Shown piece after piece: positions 24,855 to 34,325 of a stretch of DNA of 64,000 nucleotides. The translations under genes and the position numbers were made by a program. Source of the DNA: Gammaproteobacteria bacterium (lineage in GTDB: Bacteria; Pseudomonadota; Gammaproteobacteria; Chromatiales; Chromatiaceae); assembly GCA_011389885.1 (NCBI GenBank), contig JAABTK010000017.1, positions 1-64,000 on the forward strand, read 5' to 3'. Positions within the stretch are counted from its first letter, which is position 1. Each line of letters starts with the position of its first letter. Below the pieces are notes generated by a model. That model was not told where the DNA came from and searched no databases. It worked only from the letters and a program-made list of their open reading frames with translations.

Positions 24855-26693
24855 ATGCGCAAGCCCCCGATTTTAATGCCAAACCACGCCGCCGGCATCC
24901 TGCCTTGGTGGCCTGGGATGGTCGCCTTGCTCCTGTTGTTCGCGGCGTTCAGCGTGTTGGCCGCGCCCGAGACCCGGGACGCGGGCATCGAGTGGGGCGC
25001 CATGGCCATGGAGCTGTTCGGCGGCCTGGCGCTGTTTCTGTTCGGCATGGAGCAAATGGCCGCGGCGCTTAAGGCGGTGTCGGGCGATCGGCTGCGCTCC
25101 ATCCTGGCCAAGCTCACCACCAATCGCTTCATGGGGGCCGCCACCGGGGCCTTGGTCACCGCGGTGATCAATTCCTCGTCGGTCACCACGGTGCTGGTGG
25201 TGGGCTTTATCAGCGCCGGGCTGATGTCGATGTCGCAATCCGTGGGCATTATCATGGGGGCCAATATCGGCTCCACCTTCACCGCCCAACTGATAGCGTT
25301 TAAGATCACCAAGGCCGCGTACCTGATGATCGCCTTCGGCTTCATGATGCAGCTCTTGGGGCGCGGCGATCGGGTCCGGCACTACGGCTCGATGCTGATG
25401 GGCCTGGGTTTGGTGTTTTTCGGCATGGGCGTAATGAGCGAGGCCATGCAACCCCTGCGCGGTTACCAGCCGTTCCTGGATCTGATGCAGCAAATGGAAA
25501 ATCCGTTAGTGGGCATCTTGGTGGCCGCGGCCTTCACCGGCCTCATCCAATCCTCCGCCGCCACCACCGGCATTGTAATCGTAATGGCCAGTCAGGGCTT
25601 TATCAGCCTGGAGGCCGGCATCGCCCTGGTGTTCGGGGCCAATATCGGCACCTGTGTCACCGCTATCCTGGCGGTTATCGGTAAACCGCGGGAGGCCGTG
25701 CGAGCGGCCATTGTGCATGTCATCTTTAATGTCGCCGGGGTGCTGCTATGGGTGGCCTTTATCGATCAACTGGCGCAATTAGTGGCCTGGATGTCACCCT
25801 CCAGTGACGGGCTGCACGGGGCCGCCCGCATGGCCGAGGAGACCCCGCGCCAAATCGCCAACGCCCACACCATATTTAACGTGATTAACACCTTGGTGTT
25901 TATTTGGTTCACCCCCCAATTCGCCCGCCTCGTCGAGTGGCTGGTGCCGGACAAGCCGTTGTCGGAGGAGGGCATCGTCCTCAAGAGCCGCTACCTGGAC
26001 GAGGAGCTGCTCTCCACCCCGGCCTTGGCCCTGGATCGGGTGCGGCTGGAGGTGCGGCACATGGGCGAGATCGTGGAGGGGATGCTGGAAGGCATCTTGC
26101 CGGCGATCCTCGCGGGGGATCGCGAGGCCCTGGCGGCGATTCGTCGGCGCGACGACGAAGTGGATATACTGTACGCCTATATCCTCGATTACCTGGGCAA
26201 GATCAGCAAATCCACCCTCACCGACAAGCAAACCGCCGAGTTTCTGAAATTGATGGAGGCGGTGGGCGAGCTGGAGAACATCGGCGACTCCATCGAGACC
26301 AATCTAGTCACCCTAGGCATGCATCGGATGCAGGAAGGCGTGGCCATTAGCCCGCCCACCCAGCGTGTGCTCAGTGACCTCCATCGCGTAGTCTCCAAGG
26401 CGGTGAAGGGCGCGGTGCATGCGGTGTCGCAGAACAACGAAATGGCCGCCGAGTCGGTGATTCGAATGAAAAGCGAAATCAACAAGCTGGCCAACTCCGC
26501 TGCGGTGCATCAGGCCCGTCGCCTGGTGGCCAAAGAGCCCAACCGCATCGCCGCCTACACCATCGAAATGGACATCGTGGAGAAATTCAAGCGCATCTAC
26601 TACTACGCCAAGCGTATGGCCAAGACCGTAGACGCCAACGACTCGCCCACCCCCATGACCCCAGAGCAGCGCGAGCAGGAGGCGGAAGGCTGA
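24855..26693 (+). CDS. Na/Pi cotransporter family protein with PhoU-like C-terminus
   Basis: 612 residues. Two inverted PNaS repeats carry ALVTAVINSSSVTTVLVVGF and GLIQSSAATTGIVIVMASQG, the conserved SSS/QSSA transport motifs. About eight to ten membrane segments lie within residues 15-370. The C-terminal 230 residues form a PhoU-like helical domain (MGEIVEGMLEGILPAI onward). It probably moves phosphate with sodium, either low-affinity uptake or export as proposed for YjbB; the direction is uncertain. The GAGAGTCGAGT ribosome site favours ATG 24855. Confidence 0.93.
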   Translation: MRKPPILMPNHAAGILPWWPGMVALLLLFAAFSVLAAPETRDAGIEWGAMAMELFGGLALFLFGMEQMAAALKAVSGDRLRSILAKLTTNRFMGAATGALVTAVINSSSVTTVLVVGFISAGLMSMSQSVGIIMGANIGSTFTAQLIAFKITKAAYLMIAFGFMMQLLGRGDRVRHYGSMLMGLGLVFFGMGVMSEAMQPLRGYQPFLDLMQQMENPLVGILVAAAFTGLIQSSAATTGIVIVMASQGFISLEAGIALVFGANIGTCVTAILAVIGKPREAVRAAIVHVIFNVAGVLLWVAFIDQLAQLVAWMSPSSDGLHGAARMAEETPRQIANAHTIFNVINTLVFIWFTPQFARLVEWLVPDKPLSEEGIVLKSRYLDEELLSTPALALDRVRLEVRHMGEIVEGMLEGILPAILAGDREALAAIRRRDDEVDILYAYILDYLGKISKSTLTDKQTAEFLKLMEAVGELENIGDSIETNLVTLGMHRMQEGVAISPPTQRVLSDLHRVVSKAVKGAVHAVSQNNEMAAESVIRMKSEINKLANSAAVHQARRLVAKEPNRIAAYTIEMDIVEKFKRIYYYAKRMAKTVDANDSPTPMTPEQREQEAEG

Positions 26694-27043
26694 GCCTAGA
26701 ACGCCTGCGCTCCAATAACGGAAACAACGGCTCTCGGGAACGCAGAGGCCGCAGAGGGCCGCAGAGGGCGCGGCGGAGGTTTGTCTGTGGGTAACTACTC
26801 ATCGGCGCATCCTCGCCGGCGAGACCTCGCTGGAAGAGGTGTTTCGAGTCACCGCCGAGCGGTGAGGTTTTGGAAGATTGAAGATTGAAGATTGAAAGGT
26901 GGGACATCGGGGAGGGTAAAGGGGCCTTTTTTCGCCTGCTGGCCATGCTGCGAGCCAATGACTAAACTATCTCTCTCTGTGTCCTCTGTGTTCTCTGTGG
27001 TTAGGTTTCGATGAATCGATTATCTGCTGACCGGCTAACCTGA
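26694..27043. repeat. Intergenic mosaic before gspF
   Basis: No gene. 26693-26780 is a plus-strand GCAGAGG-module copy (AACGCCTGCGCTCCAATAAC and GGAACGCAGAGGCCGCAGAG). 26875-26897 is a heptamer tandem with three GAAGATT units. 26968-27005 is a GTGTCCTCTGTGTTCTCTGT tract ending GGTTAGG. Confidence 0.75.
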
Positions 27044-28264
27044 ATGCCCGCTTTCGAATACCACGCCATTGACGCCGCCGGCAAGGCGCACAAAGGGATC
27101 GAGGAGGGTGACACCGCCCGCCAGGTCCGCCAGATTCTGCGCGACCGGGGGCTGATCCCCACCGAGGTGGAGGCGGTCCGGGAACGCGCCTCGGCCAAGC
27201 GTCGCGGCGGCGCCGGGCTGGCCAATCGCGCCATCAGCCCCACCGACCTCGCCCTGATCACCCGCCAACTGGCCACCCTGGTGCGTTCCGCGATCCCGCT
27301 GGAAGAGGCCCTGCTTGCGGTGGCCAATCAGAGCGAACGCCATCGCATCAAACGGGTGTTGCTCGCGGTGCGCTCTAAGGTTTTGGAAGGCTACAGCCTA
27401 GCCGACGGTCTGGCGGATTTCCCGGCGGTGTTTCCCGAGCTGCTGCGCTCCACCGTGGCCGCCGGCGAGCAGTCCGGTCACCTCGACGTGGTGCTGGAAC
27501 GCCTCGCCGACTACACCGAAAGGCGCCAGCAACTGCGCCAGAAGATCCAACTGGCGCTGCTCTATCCGACGCTGCTCACCCTGGTGGCCCTGCTGGTCAC
27601 CGTCGGCCTGCTCACCTATGTGGCGCCCCAAGTGGTGCAGGTATTCCAAAGCATCGACCAGGAACTCCCGGCGCTGACCCTGGGCCTGATCCAACTCAGC
27701 GCCTTTCTGCGCGCATACGGCCTTTACCTGCTGATCGGCCTTACGCTCTTGTTCCTGCTGGGCCGGCATCTGCTCAAGACCCCGCGCATGCGCTATGCCT
27801 GGCATCAACTGCTGCACCGCACGCCCCTGGTCGGGCGCCTCATGCGCGGCCTCAACACCGCCCGCTTCGCCCGCACCCTGAGCATCCTTGGCGCCAGCGG
27901 CGTGCCCGTGCTCGACGCCATGCGCATCGCCGCCGCCGTGATCACCAGCCTGCCCATGGCCCGCGCGGTGGAGCAAGCTGCCGACCTAGTGCGCGAAGGC
28001 AAGAGCATCGCCGCCGCGTTGCAACGCCACGGCCAGTTCCCGCCCATGGTGCTGCAACTCATCGCCAGCGGCGAGGCCACCGGCCAACTTGAAACCATGC
28101 TCGACCGCGCCGCCGACAACCAGGAACGCGAACTCGAAACCCTGATCGCCGCCCTAATGGGCCTGTTTGAACCCCTGATGATCCTGCTGATGGGCGGCCT
28201 CGTGCTGCTCATCGTGCTCGCCATCCTGCTACCGGTGTTCGAGCTGAACCAACTGGTGGCCTGA
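27044..28264 (+). CDS. gspF: Type II secretion inner-membrane protein GspF
   Basis: 406 residues starting MPAFEYHAIDAAGKAHKGIEEG, the standard GspF opening. Two T2SF domains (about 75-195 and 275-400) are each followed by hydrophobic segments (about 170-195, 220-245 and 375-400). It forms the inner-membrane platform with GspL/M. It stands alone on the plus strand; the pseudopilin and L-M-N genes are 3.2 kb away on the other strand, and gspC, D and E are not in the window. Confidence 0.95.
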   Translation: MPAFEYHAIDAAGKAHKGIEEGDTARQVRQILRDRGLIPTEVEAVRERASAKRRGGAGLANRAISPTDLALITRQLATLVRSAIPLEEALLAVANQSERHRIKRVLLAVRSKVLEGYSLADGLADFPAVFPELLRSTVAAGEQSGHLDVVLERLADYTERRQQLRQKIQLALLYPTLLTLVALLVTVGLLTYVAPQVVQVFQSIDQELPALTLGLIQLSAFLRAYGLYLLIGLTLLFLLGRHLLKTPRMRYAWHQLLHRTPLVGRLMRGLNTARFARTLSILGASGVPVLDAMRIAAAVITSLPMARAVEQAADLVREGKSIAAALQRHGQFPPMVLQLIASGEATGQLETMLDRAADNQERELETLIAALMGLFEPLMILLMGGLVLLIVLAILLPVFELNQLVA

Positions 28265-28643
28265 CCCGGGCTTGCAAGGCCAACGCCTGTGCCGATATTT
28301 TGCTAAATGAATCCGGCTATCCCGAGACCGGCGAACCCGCAGGAGGTTTTCTTTAGCCGATTGGCGGGGATTCTGATACCCGGATTGCGCCGGATTCGGG
28401 TTCGCCAACCCGGCGCGGCAAGCGGCGCATGGCGGCTGAGTAACGGTTGCCGCAACGCCGTGGGCGGACGCAAAAACTGGCAGGGTGGTATGAGGACTCC
28501 CCTGAAATCGCCTTAGCGCATGGGCAAGCCCGATGTTTCCGCCAATAAAAAACCCGCCGAAGCGGGTTTTTTAAACCAGGCGTCGGCCAAGCCGAGCGCA
28601 CTGAAGGCGTCAACAGGCGGCTTGCGCCGCCCGCAACGGGTCC
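28265..28643. other. Gap between gspF and the cold-shock gene
   Basis: No gene is visible. The stretch has several inverted repeats (GGCGAACCC near 28331 facing GGGTTCGCC near 28398), so the region could fold. The terminator at 28547-28573 is the only assignable element. It could hold a small RNA, but I see no promoter. Confidence 0.5.
28547..28573. terminator. Bidirectional terminator downstream of the cold-shock gene
   Basis: AAAAAACCCGC-CGAA-GCGGGTTTTTT, with A and T runs on both sides, works in both directions. It is 70 bp past the csp stop on the minus strand and about 280 bp past gspF. Confidence 0.88.
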
Positions 28644-28847
28644 TTATTCAGGAACCACGTTGGTCGCCGCGGGGCCTTTTTGGCCCTGCTCGATGTCGAA
28701 GCTTACGGCTTGTCCTTCGGCCAGCGATTTAAAGCCGGAGCCTTGGATGGCGCTGTGGTGGACGAACACGTCCTTGGAGCCATCGGAAGGGGCGATGAAG
28801 CCAAAGCCTTTTTCGTCACTGAACCACTTAACTGTGCCTGTAGCCAT
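28644..28847 (-). CDS. Cold-shock domain protein (CspA family)
   Basis: 67 residues, a single OB-fold RNA chaperone. RNP1 KGFGFIA and RNP2 VFVHHSAI are present, with [15 protein letters not shown] at the start and a C-terminal [10 protein letters not shown]. It probably melts RNA secondary structure at low temperature or during growth changes. The 5' leader is about 125 nt, long as in other csp mRNAs. Confidence 0.96.
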   Translation of the reverse strand: MATGTVKWFSDEKGFGFIAPSDGSKDVFVHHSAIQGSGFKSLAEGQAVSFDIEQGQKGPAATNVVPE

Positions 28848-28978
28848 TACGGATACCTCTATTTGGTGATGTTACGGTTGTGTTTATGCAGACTTGACTA
28901 GAAATCGGATCAGGGTCTGCCACGAAACGCGATAGAGGAACTGCCGAAATACTACGTAACTGTACTGCACGGGGAATA

Positions 28979-29007
28979 AGTTTAACCCAAATCCTGGGGG
29001 GCGCCAA
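28979..29007 (-). promoter_or_regulatory. Promoter of the cold-shock gene
   Basis: Minus strand TTGGCG (29007-29002), a 17-bp spacer and TAAACT (28984-28979). It would give an untranslated leader of about 125 nt before the ATG at 28847. Confidence 0.6.
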
Positions 29008-29087
29008 GTCTTTTTTTCGATTAAATGAGTCGGGTCCGGGCGCGCCGGGGCATGCGCCCGCATTCGGCCCGCCCGCCCCCTGGCGGC

Positions 29088-30887
29088 TCACTCGGCCTGC
29101 TCCCGGGCGATGCGCTTGCCCATGGCCTTTTCGATCAGCCCCAGCAGGTTGGCCTTGCGCTGCTCGTAAAAGGCGTCGAAGTCGTCGGTGCGCATGGGCT
29201 CGGCCGGGGCGCGGTGGCTGGCGAGGATGGCGTCCATCGCCGCGTCCGTGGTCTGCACCTGCTTGTCGGTCTGAATCTTCCTTAGATACACCGAAGGGGC
29301 GTCGCCGCCGATCTTGCGGTTGGCCTTGTAGGAAATGGGCGTCTTGTTCACGATGGAGTCATAGTGGCGGGGCGGGATGCCGTTGCGCTTGCACCAGTCT
29401 TTCGGAAAGATATGGTGAATGTCCAGGTCGATGCCCTGGTGGTTCAGGGACTGCACCGTGTCGTTCCAAAAGAAGTCCCGCGCCTGTTCCCGCAGCACCA
29501 ACACATTCAGCCCCTTATAGGCCGCGCTCAGGCGGGTCTTGAGCAGGTCCAGGCGATCCGGATTGAAGCTCGCATCCACCACCGTGCGCGGCGCGGCCTC
29601 ATCGTCCTCCACCCAGGCCAGCAGGTCCTCCAGGTCGTTGGCGATGCGCGTCTCCACCGCGCCGCCGTAAAGCTCTCCCAGCACCCCGCACCAGAACCAG
29701 CGCGACAGCTTAGCGTTAATGCGCGGCTCGCGCCAGCGGTTGCCCAACACCGTCATCATCGCGGCTAATGGGATCAACTGGGTGCTGTACGGGATCTCGC
29801 GGTTTAAAAAGAAGCACTCTTTGCGCAAAAAGGCCGCCGCCTGCCAGAAGCCCTGCTCCACTGTATCGGCCCATTGCGTATAGGCCGTCAGGGGCAGCTC
29901 CAGCATCGAGGCTCGCTTGGCGCTGATAGGCCGAATTTGCTTGCCCTGCCGGCCGTCGGCGATGTCCTGATACTTGCGCTCGCGGGTGTGCAATAGCGTG
30001 ATGGCCTGAATGAACTCGGTGCTGTCCAGATGTTCCAGCAGCACATCCTCCGCCAAGCGCCCCTTGCGCGACTCCATGCCCCGCTGCTCCGAGCCCAACC
30101 AGTCGTCGCGCAGATTAAAGCCTTCGGCGGCATAACTGGCGGTGATCAGCTCGAACACCGAGAGCTGCACCCCGCCGGTGTTCACCTTCTCGAACACCAG
30201 ACAGACCGCCTCCTTGCTGGTCTCCTTCTTGAGTTCGATCACCGGCAACTGATAATCATTAAAGGCCTGCAAAATACGGCCCTGAAACTCCAAAAAGACC
30301 GGCAACGCCGACGGATTGAACTGGTTCAGCTCTTGCAGCCAGTGCGACCAGCTCAAGACCTGGTCGCACGGGAAATACAGCTGCTCGCACTCCTTTTGGC
30401 GCGTACTCAGGTCCAAATCCACGGTGCGGCCAAAATTGCTCCGCTTCTCCCGGTTTTTGTCCACCGCATCGATGGCCTCGTCCAGCAGATCCTCGCCTGC
30501 CAGCGCGGTGGGGATATGAAAATAATAGTGGCGCTGAATGGGCTTGCCTTTGGCCGTGCGCGTATGCACCGGGCTGGTCAGCCCCACCGCCTGGGTTAGG
30601 CTGGTCAGGCGCTGCTGACCGTCCAGGATCAGCTTCTCCGGTTCTACGTCATTTAACGCCGAATCCGTGCCCTCCACCGGGCGCACCTGAAACATCACGT
30701 CCCCGCCCGTCTCCATCAGCATCAAGGCGCCAATGGGAAAAGACCGCGCCACACTGACTAGCAGGCTCCGCACATGATCGTCGTCCCAGACCCAGCCGCG
30801 CTGAAAATCCGGCAACTGAATCCGCCCGCGGGTGATGTCCCGCAGCAGATCGGGGAGGGCGGTTTTGGTGGTATCGAAGGTCTCCAT
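29088..30887 (-). CDS. DUF262/HNH protein (GmrSD-like nuclease)
   Basis: 599 residues. The N-terminal DUF262 domain shows LPDFQRGWVWDDDHVRSLL and the ParB-like motif ILDGQQRLTSL (about 87-97). The C-terminal part carries an HNH-like motif DLDIHHIFPKDWC, then VNKTPISYKANRKIG. This GmrS+GmrD fusion layout is typical of type IV restriction enzymes that cut modified phage DNA with NTP hydrolysis. It stands alone, with no methyltransferase or other defence gene next to it. ATG 30887 is preferred (GGAG upstream). Confidence 0.87.
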   Translation of the reverse strand: METFDTTKTALPDLLRDITRGRIQLPDFQRGWVWDDDHVRSLLVSVARSFPIGALMLMETGGDVMFQVRPVEGTDSALNDVEPEKLILDGQQRLTSLTQAVGLTSPVHTRTAKGKPIQRHYYFHIPTALAGEDLLDEAIDAVDKNREKRSNFGRTVDLDLSTRQKECEQLYFPCDQVLSWSHWLQELNQFNPSALPVFLEFQGRILQAFNDYQLPVIELKKETSKEAVCLVFEKVNTGGVQLSVFELITASYAAEGFNLRDDWLGSEQRGMESRKGRLAEDVLLEHLDSTEFIQAITLLHTRERKYQDIADGRQGKQIRPISAKRASMLELPLTAYTQWADTVEQGFWQAAAFLRKECFFLNREIPYSTQLIPLAAMMTVLGNRWREPRINAKLSRWFWCGVLGELYGGAVETRIANDLEDLLAWVEDDEAAPRTVVDASFNPDRLDLLKTRLSAAYKGLNVLVLREQARDFFWNDTVQSLNHQGIDLDIHHIFPKDWCKRNGIPPRHYDSIVNKTPISYKANRKIGGDAPSVYLRKIQTDKQVQTTDAAMDAILASHRAPAEPMRTDDFDAFYEQRKANLLGLIEKAMGKRIAREQAE

Positions 30888-31460
30888 TGCGGCTCCGTTG
30901 GTCTTTGGAAAATGAAACAATGCGGGCATAGGGTCCCCGCCAAGGCCCTAAGCCCGCAAAGGGGTTTCTTGGCGCGCTTTGCGTCTTGGCGAGAGCGGCG
31001 CCTGACTCGCTCCCAAATTCCATTTGGGAACGCTGTGCCGCAAGCCCTGCTTGCCGAAGGCGGGTGCGGGCGGCGGTGCTGCCCCCGCCGGGTTCCCGAG
31101 CCCTGATGCCTTATCTTGGCGGCTCTGCCGCCGGTTGGCCAAGCGGGCGGCAGCGCTGTCAGGCCCAGGTGCAGCGGGGGACCCTAGGCTGTCGAAACCG
31201 GGCTATTTCGTGCGAAAAATCCCCCAATTTTCAGTTCATTCCAAGCAGGGCTTGGGGAAAGCGGGGCTTGGGAACCAGTTCAAGCCTCTCGCCAAGGCGC
31301 CAAGCCCGCACAGGGGTTTTGACCTGTTGCAGGGGCGACAAAGGGGGGCGTCCGCTCCAATTCCGCTTTGAGGGCGGTTTGGAAATGCGGGCTCAGCCGG
31401 GCCTTGACGGTGTTCGGCAGTGCGATCGTCGGGCTTCTCGGGGTTCGAGCGCTATTCAAT
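30888..31460. repeat. Intergenic region with diverged direct repeats
   Basis: No convincing gene. A unit of about 33 bp occurs twice: GCCAAGGCCCTAAGCCCGCA + AAGGGGTTT at 30938-30970 and GCCAAGGCGCCAAGCCCGCA + CAGGGGTTT near 31290-31320. TTGCGTCTTGGCG near 30980 belongs to the same kind of sequence. The rest shows no clear structure. Confidence 0.55.
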
Positions 31461-32222
31461 TCAATCCGGCCGCTGGAACAGCAGCCGCACGCTGCCGTCC
31501 GCTGCCGGCTCTCCCAATGCGGACAGCCATGGCGCAAGTTGCGGCGCCTGCGGCGCGGCAACCAGGGTTAGGTCGATGCGGTAGCGATGGGGCGGGTTTC
31601 CCGCCAGTTCACCGGAAACCCGCAACGGCCCCTCGCCGGTATCCGCCAACCGGCCCCGGATCACGCCATCAGGGCGGGTCTCCAACCGCAACTCGAAGCC
31701 GCCGAGGGGGAGCGCCGAGGCCCCGCGCAGCACGGCCTTGTCCAGGATCAAGCGCCCCTCGGCCTGAATCAGGCTGGATCCGGCAACCGTCATGCGCTGG
31801 ATATCCAGCCGCAACCGACCATCCAGCACTGCGGCCAAACCGGCGGGGGTCCAAGACCGAATCGCGGAGAGCGGCAGATACCCTTCTAACCGACGAAACT
31901 CCAGTTCTTGGTCCAGCCCCAGCCTGGCCGCGGCGCGCACGGAGGCCCCCTGATCTTCCAGCGCGAGGTCAAACCCGAGACGCGCCCCCAGCAGCGCACC
32001 GGGGCGCAACCGCCATCGGACCGGCCCGAGATCTTGGCCTTGGATCTGCAAGCGCGCACGGCCGTTGATTAAGGTCCCGCGGACCCCGCTCAGACCCCAG
32101 GCCGGGGTCTCGGGAAAGACCCCAAGGCCGGGATCGAAGGCCAGGCGGGCGGGCGTCAAGGCGGCCAGGGCCAGCAGGTAGACCGCTAGGCCGAGCGCCA
32201 TCAGCCAGCGCCCCCGAATCAC
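31461..32222 (-). CDS. gspN: Type II secretion protein GspN
   Basis: 253 residues. One N-terminal membrane segment (LMALGLAVYLLALAAL, about 7-23), then a periplasmic beta-rich part with repeated strands typical of GspN (GVRGTLINGRARLQIQGQDL, LRLDIQRMTVAGSSLIQAEG). The GTG start overlaps the gspM stop (GTGA). It is an accessory T2SS component. Last gene of the L-M-N operon. Confidence 0.85.
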   Translation of the reverse strand: MIRGRWLMALGLAVYLLALAALTPARLAFDPGLGVFPETPAWGLSGVRGTLINGRARLQIQGQDLGPVRWRLRPGALLGARLGFDLALEDQGASVRAAARLGLDQELEFRRLEGYLPLSAIRSWTPAGLAAVLDGRLRLDIQRMTVAGSSLIQAEGRLILDKAVLRGASALPLGGFELRLETRPDGVIRGRLADTGEGPLRVSGELAGNPPHRYRIDLTLVAAPQAPQLAPWLSALGEPAADGSVRLLFQRPD

Positions 32223-32707
32223 GGGCCGCCTGCTTGCAAGCGCAGCGTGACGTTCACCCGACCGGCCGCCGCGGCCCGTTGGGCCTCCAGTTGCGTCACC
32301 GACAGGCCGCCGTCCCGGGTCAGGTCGCCGAGCCACCGCAACACGCCGTCAAAGGCCGCGTCTTCGAGACGAACGCCGACCCCGCGGGCGCCTTCGGGCC
32401 GAATCCGTCGAATGGAGTCGGCCAAACCGGCGCCGCGGGCGGTGCGCTCCACTAACGCCAGCAAGGACTCGTCGGCGGATCCGGCGGGTCGCTCGCCCCG
32501 CGCGCGCAGCGCCTGCACCTGTGCGGCCGCGGCCTGCATCCAGCCCAGCAGCGCCCGCTGCTCCTCGAGTCGGTTTTCCAGGCCTGCGCGCTGGACCCCA
32601 AAGGGCGCCCAAACCAAGAGATAGAACACCAACCCGGCCGCGGCCAAAGCGCCCAGAATTAGTGCCACTCGCTCACGGGGCTGGATATTCTCGCCGATGC
32701 GGTTCAT
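32219..32707 (-). CDS. gspM: Type II secretion protein GspM
   Basis: 162 residues. A short cytoplasmic N-terminus, one membrane segment (LILGALAAAGLVFYLLVWAPF, about 17-37) and a periplasmic ferredoxin-like domain ending VTLRLQAGGP. It partners GspL in the inner-membrane platform. It overlaps gspL by four bases. Confidence 0.88.
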   Translation of the reverse strand: MNRIGENIQPRERVALILGALAAAGLVFYLLVWAPFGVQRAGLENRLEEQRALLGWMQAAAAQVQALRARGERPAGSADESLLALVERTARGAGLADSIRRIRPEGARGVGVRLEDAAFDGVLRWLGDLTRDGGLSVTQLEAQRAAAAGRVNVTLRLQAGGP

Positions 32708-33939
32708 GCCTCGCCCCGGCGTAACTGAAGTCGGGTGCGCACCCGCCCGCCTTCGGCGTCCGCCGCGAGCATTTCAGAGCGGATGCCCGGCAGGTCTTCG
32801 AATGCGGCCTTGAGCGCGTCGAGGGCCTGGAAGTCCGGCAACCGCAGCTCCACCCCCAGGGTTCGGTCACGGTAGCGCAAGGCCAGCAGCTCCAGCACCG
32901 GCGCCCGCTGGAGCGCCGGCCCTACGGCGCCCAGCAACACCCCCAAATCGTCTTCAGCGCCGGCCTGACGCAGGGCTTCCAAGTGCTGCTCCATTTGCAG
33001 ACGCGGATCGACCACGTTACGGGCCTCGGGGAAGGTCTCGCGGTATAGGGTCTCGATGCGCGCCGTGAGCCGGGCATCCTCGCCGCTCAGGCGCCCGTAG
33101 TCGTACAGCATGCCGCCGCCCTGCAACAACATCAGCAGCCCCAACAGCGCCGCGGCGGCGCGCCAGGGACGCCACAAGCGCCCGATTTGATCGACCCGCC
33201 CGAAGGCGCCTTGCAGCAACTCGATGCTTGGTCCCTGTGCCAGCCCGCGCCGATAGAGGGCGAGTGCGTCCTGCGCCGGCTCCTGCACGAAATCGATCTG
33301 CGCCTCCCGGCAGCACTGTTGCGGGGTGTCGCCGGCGTCCGCAGCATCGGGGGTGGAAAAAACGCGCAGCCGCTGCGGACGCGGCCCCGCATCGGCGCGG
33401 CTCAGGGTCAATGCCAAGAGGGTTTTCAGCTCCGAAACCTGTAGCGTGAGCGCACTGCTCGGGCCGGTGCGCAGGGTCGCGAACCTCTGATCGATCAGCA
33501 GTGACCACTCCTGCGGCTCCAGGGGAATCGCCAGCGAGGCCGGGACCATGGAATAAAGCGTAATGCCCGCGCCCTCCAAGCCTTGCCGCCATTGCTGCAT
33601 GCGCTCCCGCGCGACCACTGCCGCGGCGGCCCGGCCGCCGCCGCTGTTGGCGGCAAAGGCGAAATGCAGCGACTCCACATCGGCCGCCAGTTGCTCCTCC
33701 AACGCATAGGGTGCGGCCTTAATCAGCCGCTGGCGATTGGCGCCGGGGATCTCGGCTTGTAGCAGCAGCACCGCGTCTGCCGGCGCGATGAGCGTCACCC
33801 GGGCGCCTGCGGCCTGCTCTGCAATGGCCGCCAACGGAGCCTGGCCCGCGCTGGCGTCCCGCGCATCGAACCACTCCCATGGCGCGGGGCGGGCCGGGTC
33901 GAAGTCGGACGGCAATCGCAGATAAAAGGCAGGTTTCAT
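32704..33939 (-). CDS. gspL: Type II secretion protein GspL
   Basis: 411 residues. A cytoplasmic actin-like domain (1-240; LIAPADAVLLLQAEIPGANR, KAAPYALEEQLAADVESLHF), one membrane segment (about 257-275) and a periplasmic C-terminal domain. It recruits the GspE ATPase to the membrane. First of three overlapping genes, L-M-N. Confidence 0.9.
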   Translation of the reverse strand: MKPAFYLRLPSDFDPARPAPWEWFDARDASAGQAPLAAIAEQAAGARVTLIAPADAVLLLQAEIPGANRQRLIKAAPYALEEQLAADVESLHFAFAANSGGGRAAAAVVARERMQQWRQGLEGAGITLYSMVPASLAIPLEPQEWSLLIDQRFATLRTGPSSALTLQVSELKTLLALTLSRADAGPRPQRLRVFSTPDAADAGDTPQQCCREAQIDFVQEPAQDALALYRRGLAQGPSIELLQGAFGRVDQIGRLWRPWRAAAALLGLLMLLQGGGMLYDYGRLSGEDARLTARIETLYRETFPEARNVVDPRLQMEQHLEALRQAGAEDDLGVLLGAVGPALQRAPVLELLALRYRDRTLGVELRLPDFQALDALKAAFEDLPGIRSEMLAADAEGGRVRTRLQLRRGEA

Positions 33940-34325
33940 CGGGCTCCGGGGGTCAAAGGGGCGGCGGCTAGACGCCGGACCTTGGGGTCATTCGTCGGTG
34001 TTCGACCGCTATTCGCTCGCAGAGGCTTGCGGCGGCTGGTGAGCCAACCGCTGATGCAGATCCCCCGGCCGCTGAAAGCCGAGCCAGTCCACGCGTAGTT
34101 GTGCGCGCTGCGCCGGCCCTAGCGCCGCCGGCCTGGGCTGGCATCCTTCCGCCTGCGGTCCGTGGCGGCGCTTCGACGGTCGTAGCACGAGGCCGTGGGC
34201 TTCTTCTCTGCCCCCTTTGCCGTAGACATCTTGAAAAATCGAGCATGGCGCGAATCCTATCGAGGGTGAGTTCGGGTAGTTTATAGGCCATAAAGACATC
34301 AAGAAAGCCAAGAATTCGTTCTGTT
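33940..34325. other. Gap splitting gspK from gspL
   Basis: In compact gsp operons K and L adjoin; here 386 bp intervene. The right part is AT-richer (AAGAATTCGTTCTGTTTC, TTTATAGGCCATAAAGAC). Two minus-strand frames are open, giving fragments such as MAYKLPELTLDRIRAMLDFS and RVDWLGFQRPGDLHQRL, but I recognise neither and see no ribosome site. It may be a decayed insertion or a regulatory spacer. Confidence 0.45.

Noticed and set aside
24855-26693. Phosphate-selective porin
   Set aside because: The QSSA and NSSS motifs and the PhoU-like tail are those of Na/Pi cotransporters in the inner membrane.
33940-34325. A gene between gspK and gspL
   Set aside because: Two short open frames exist, but neither has a ribosome site or recognisable similarity; recorded only as an unexplained gap.
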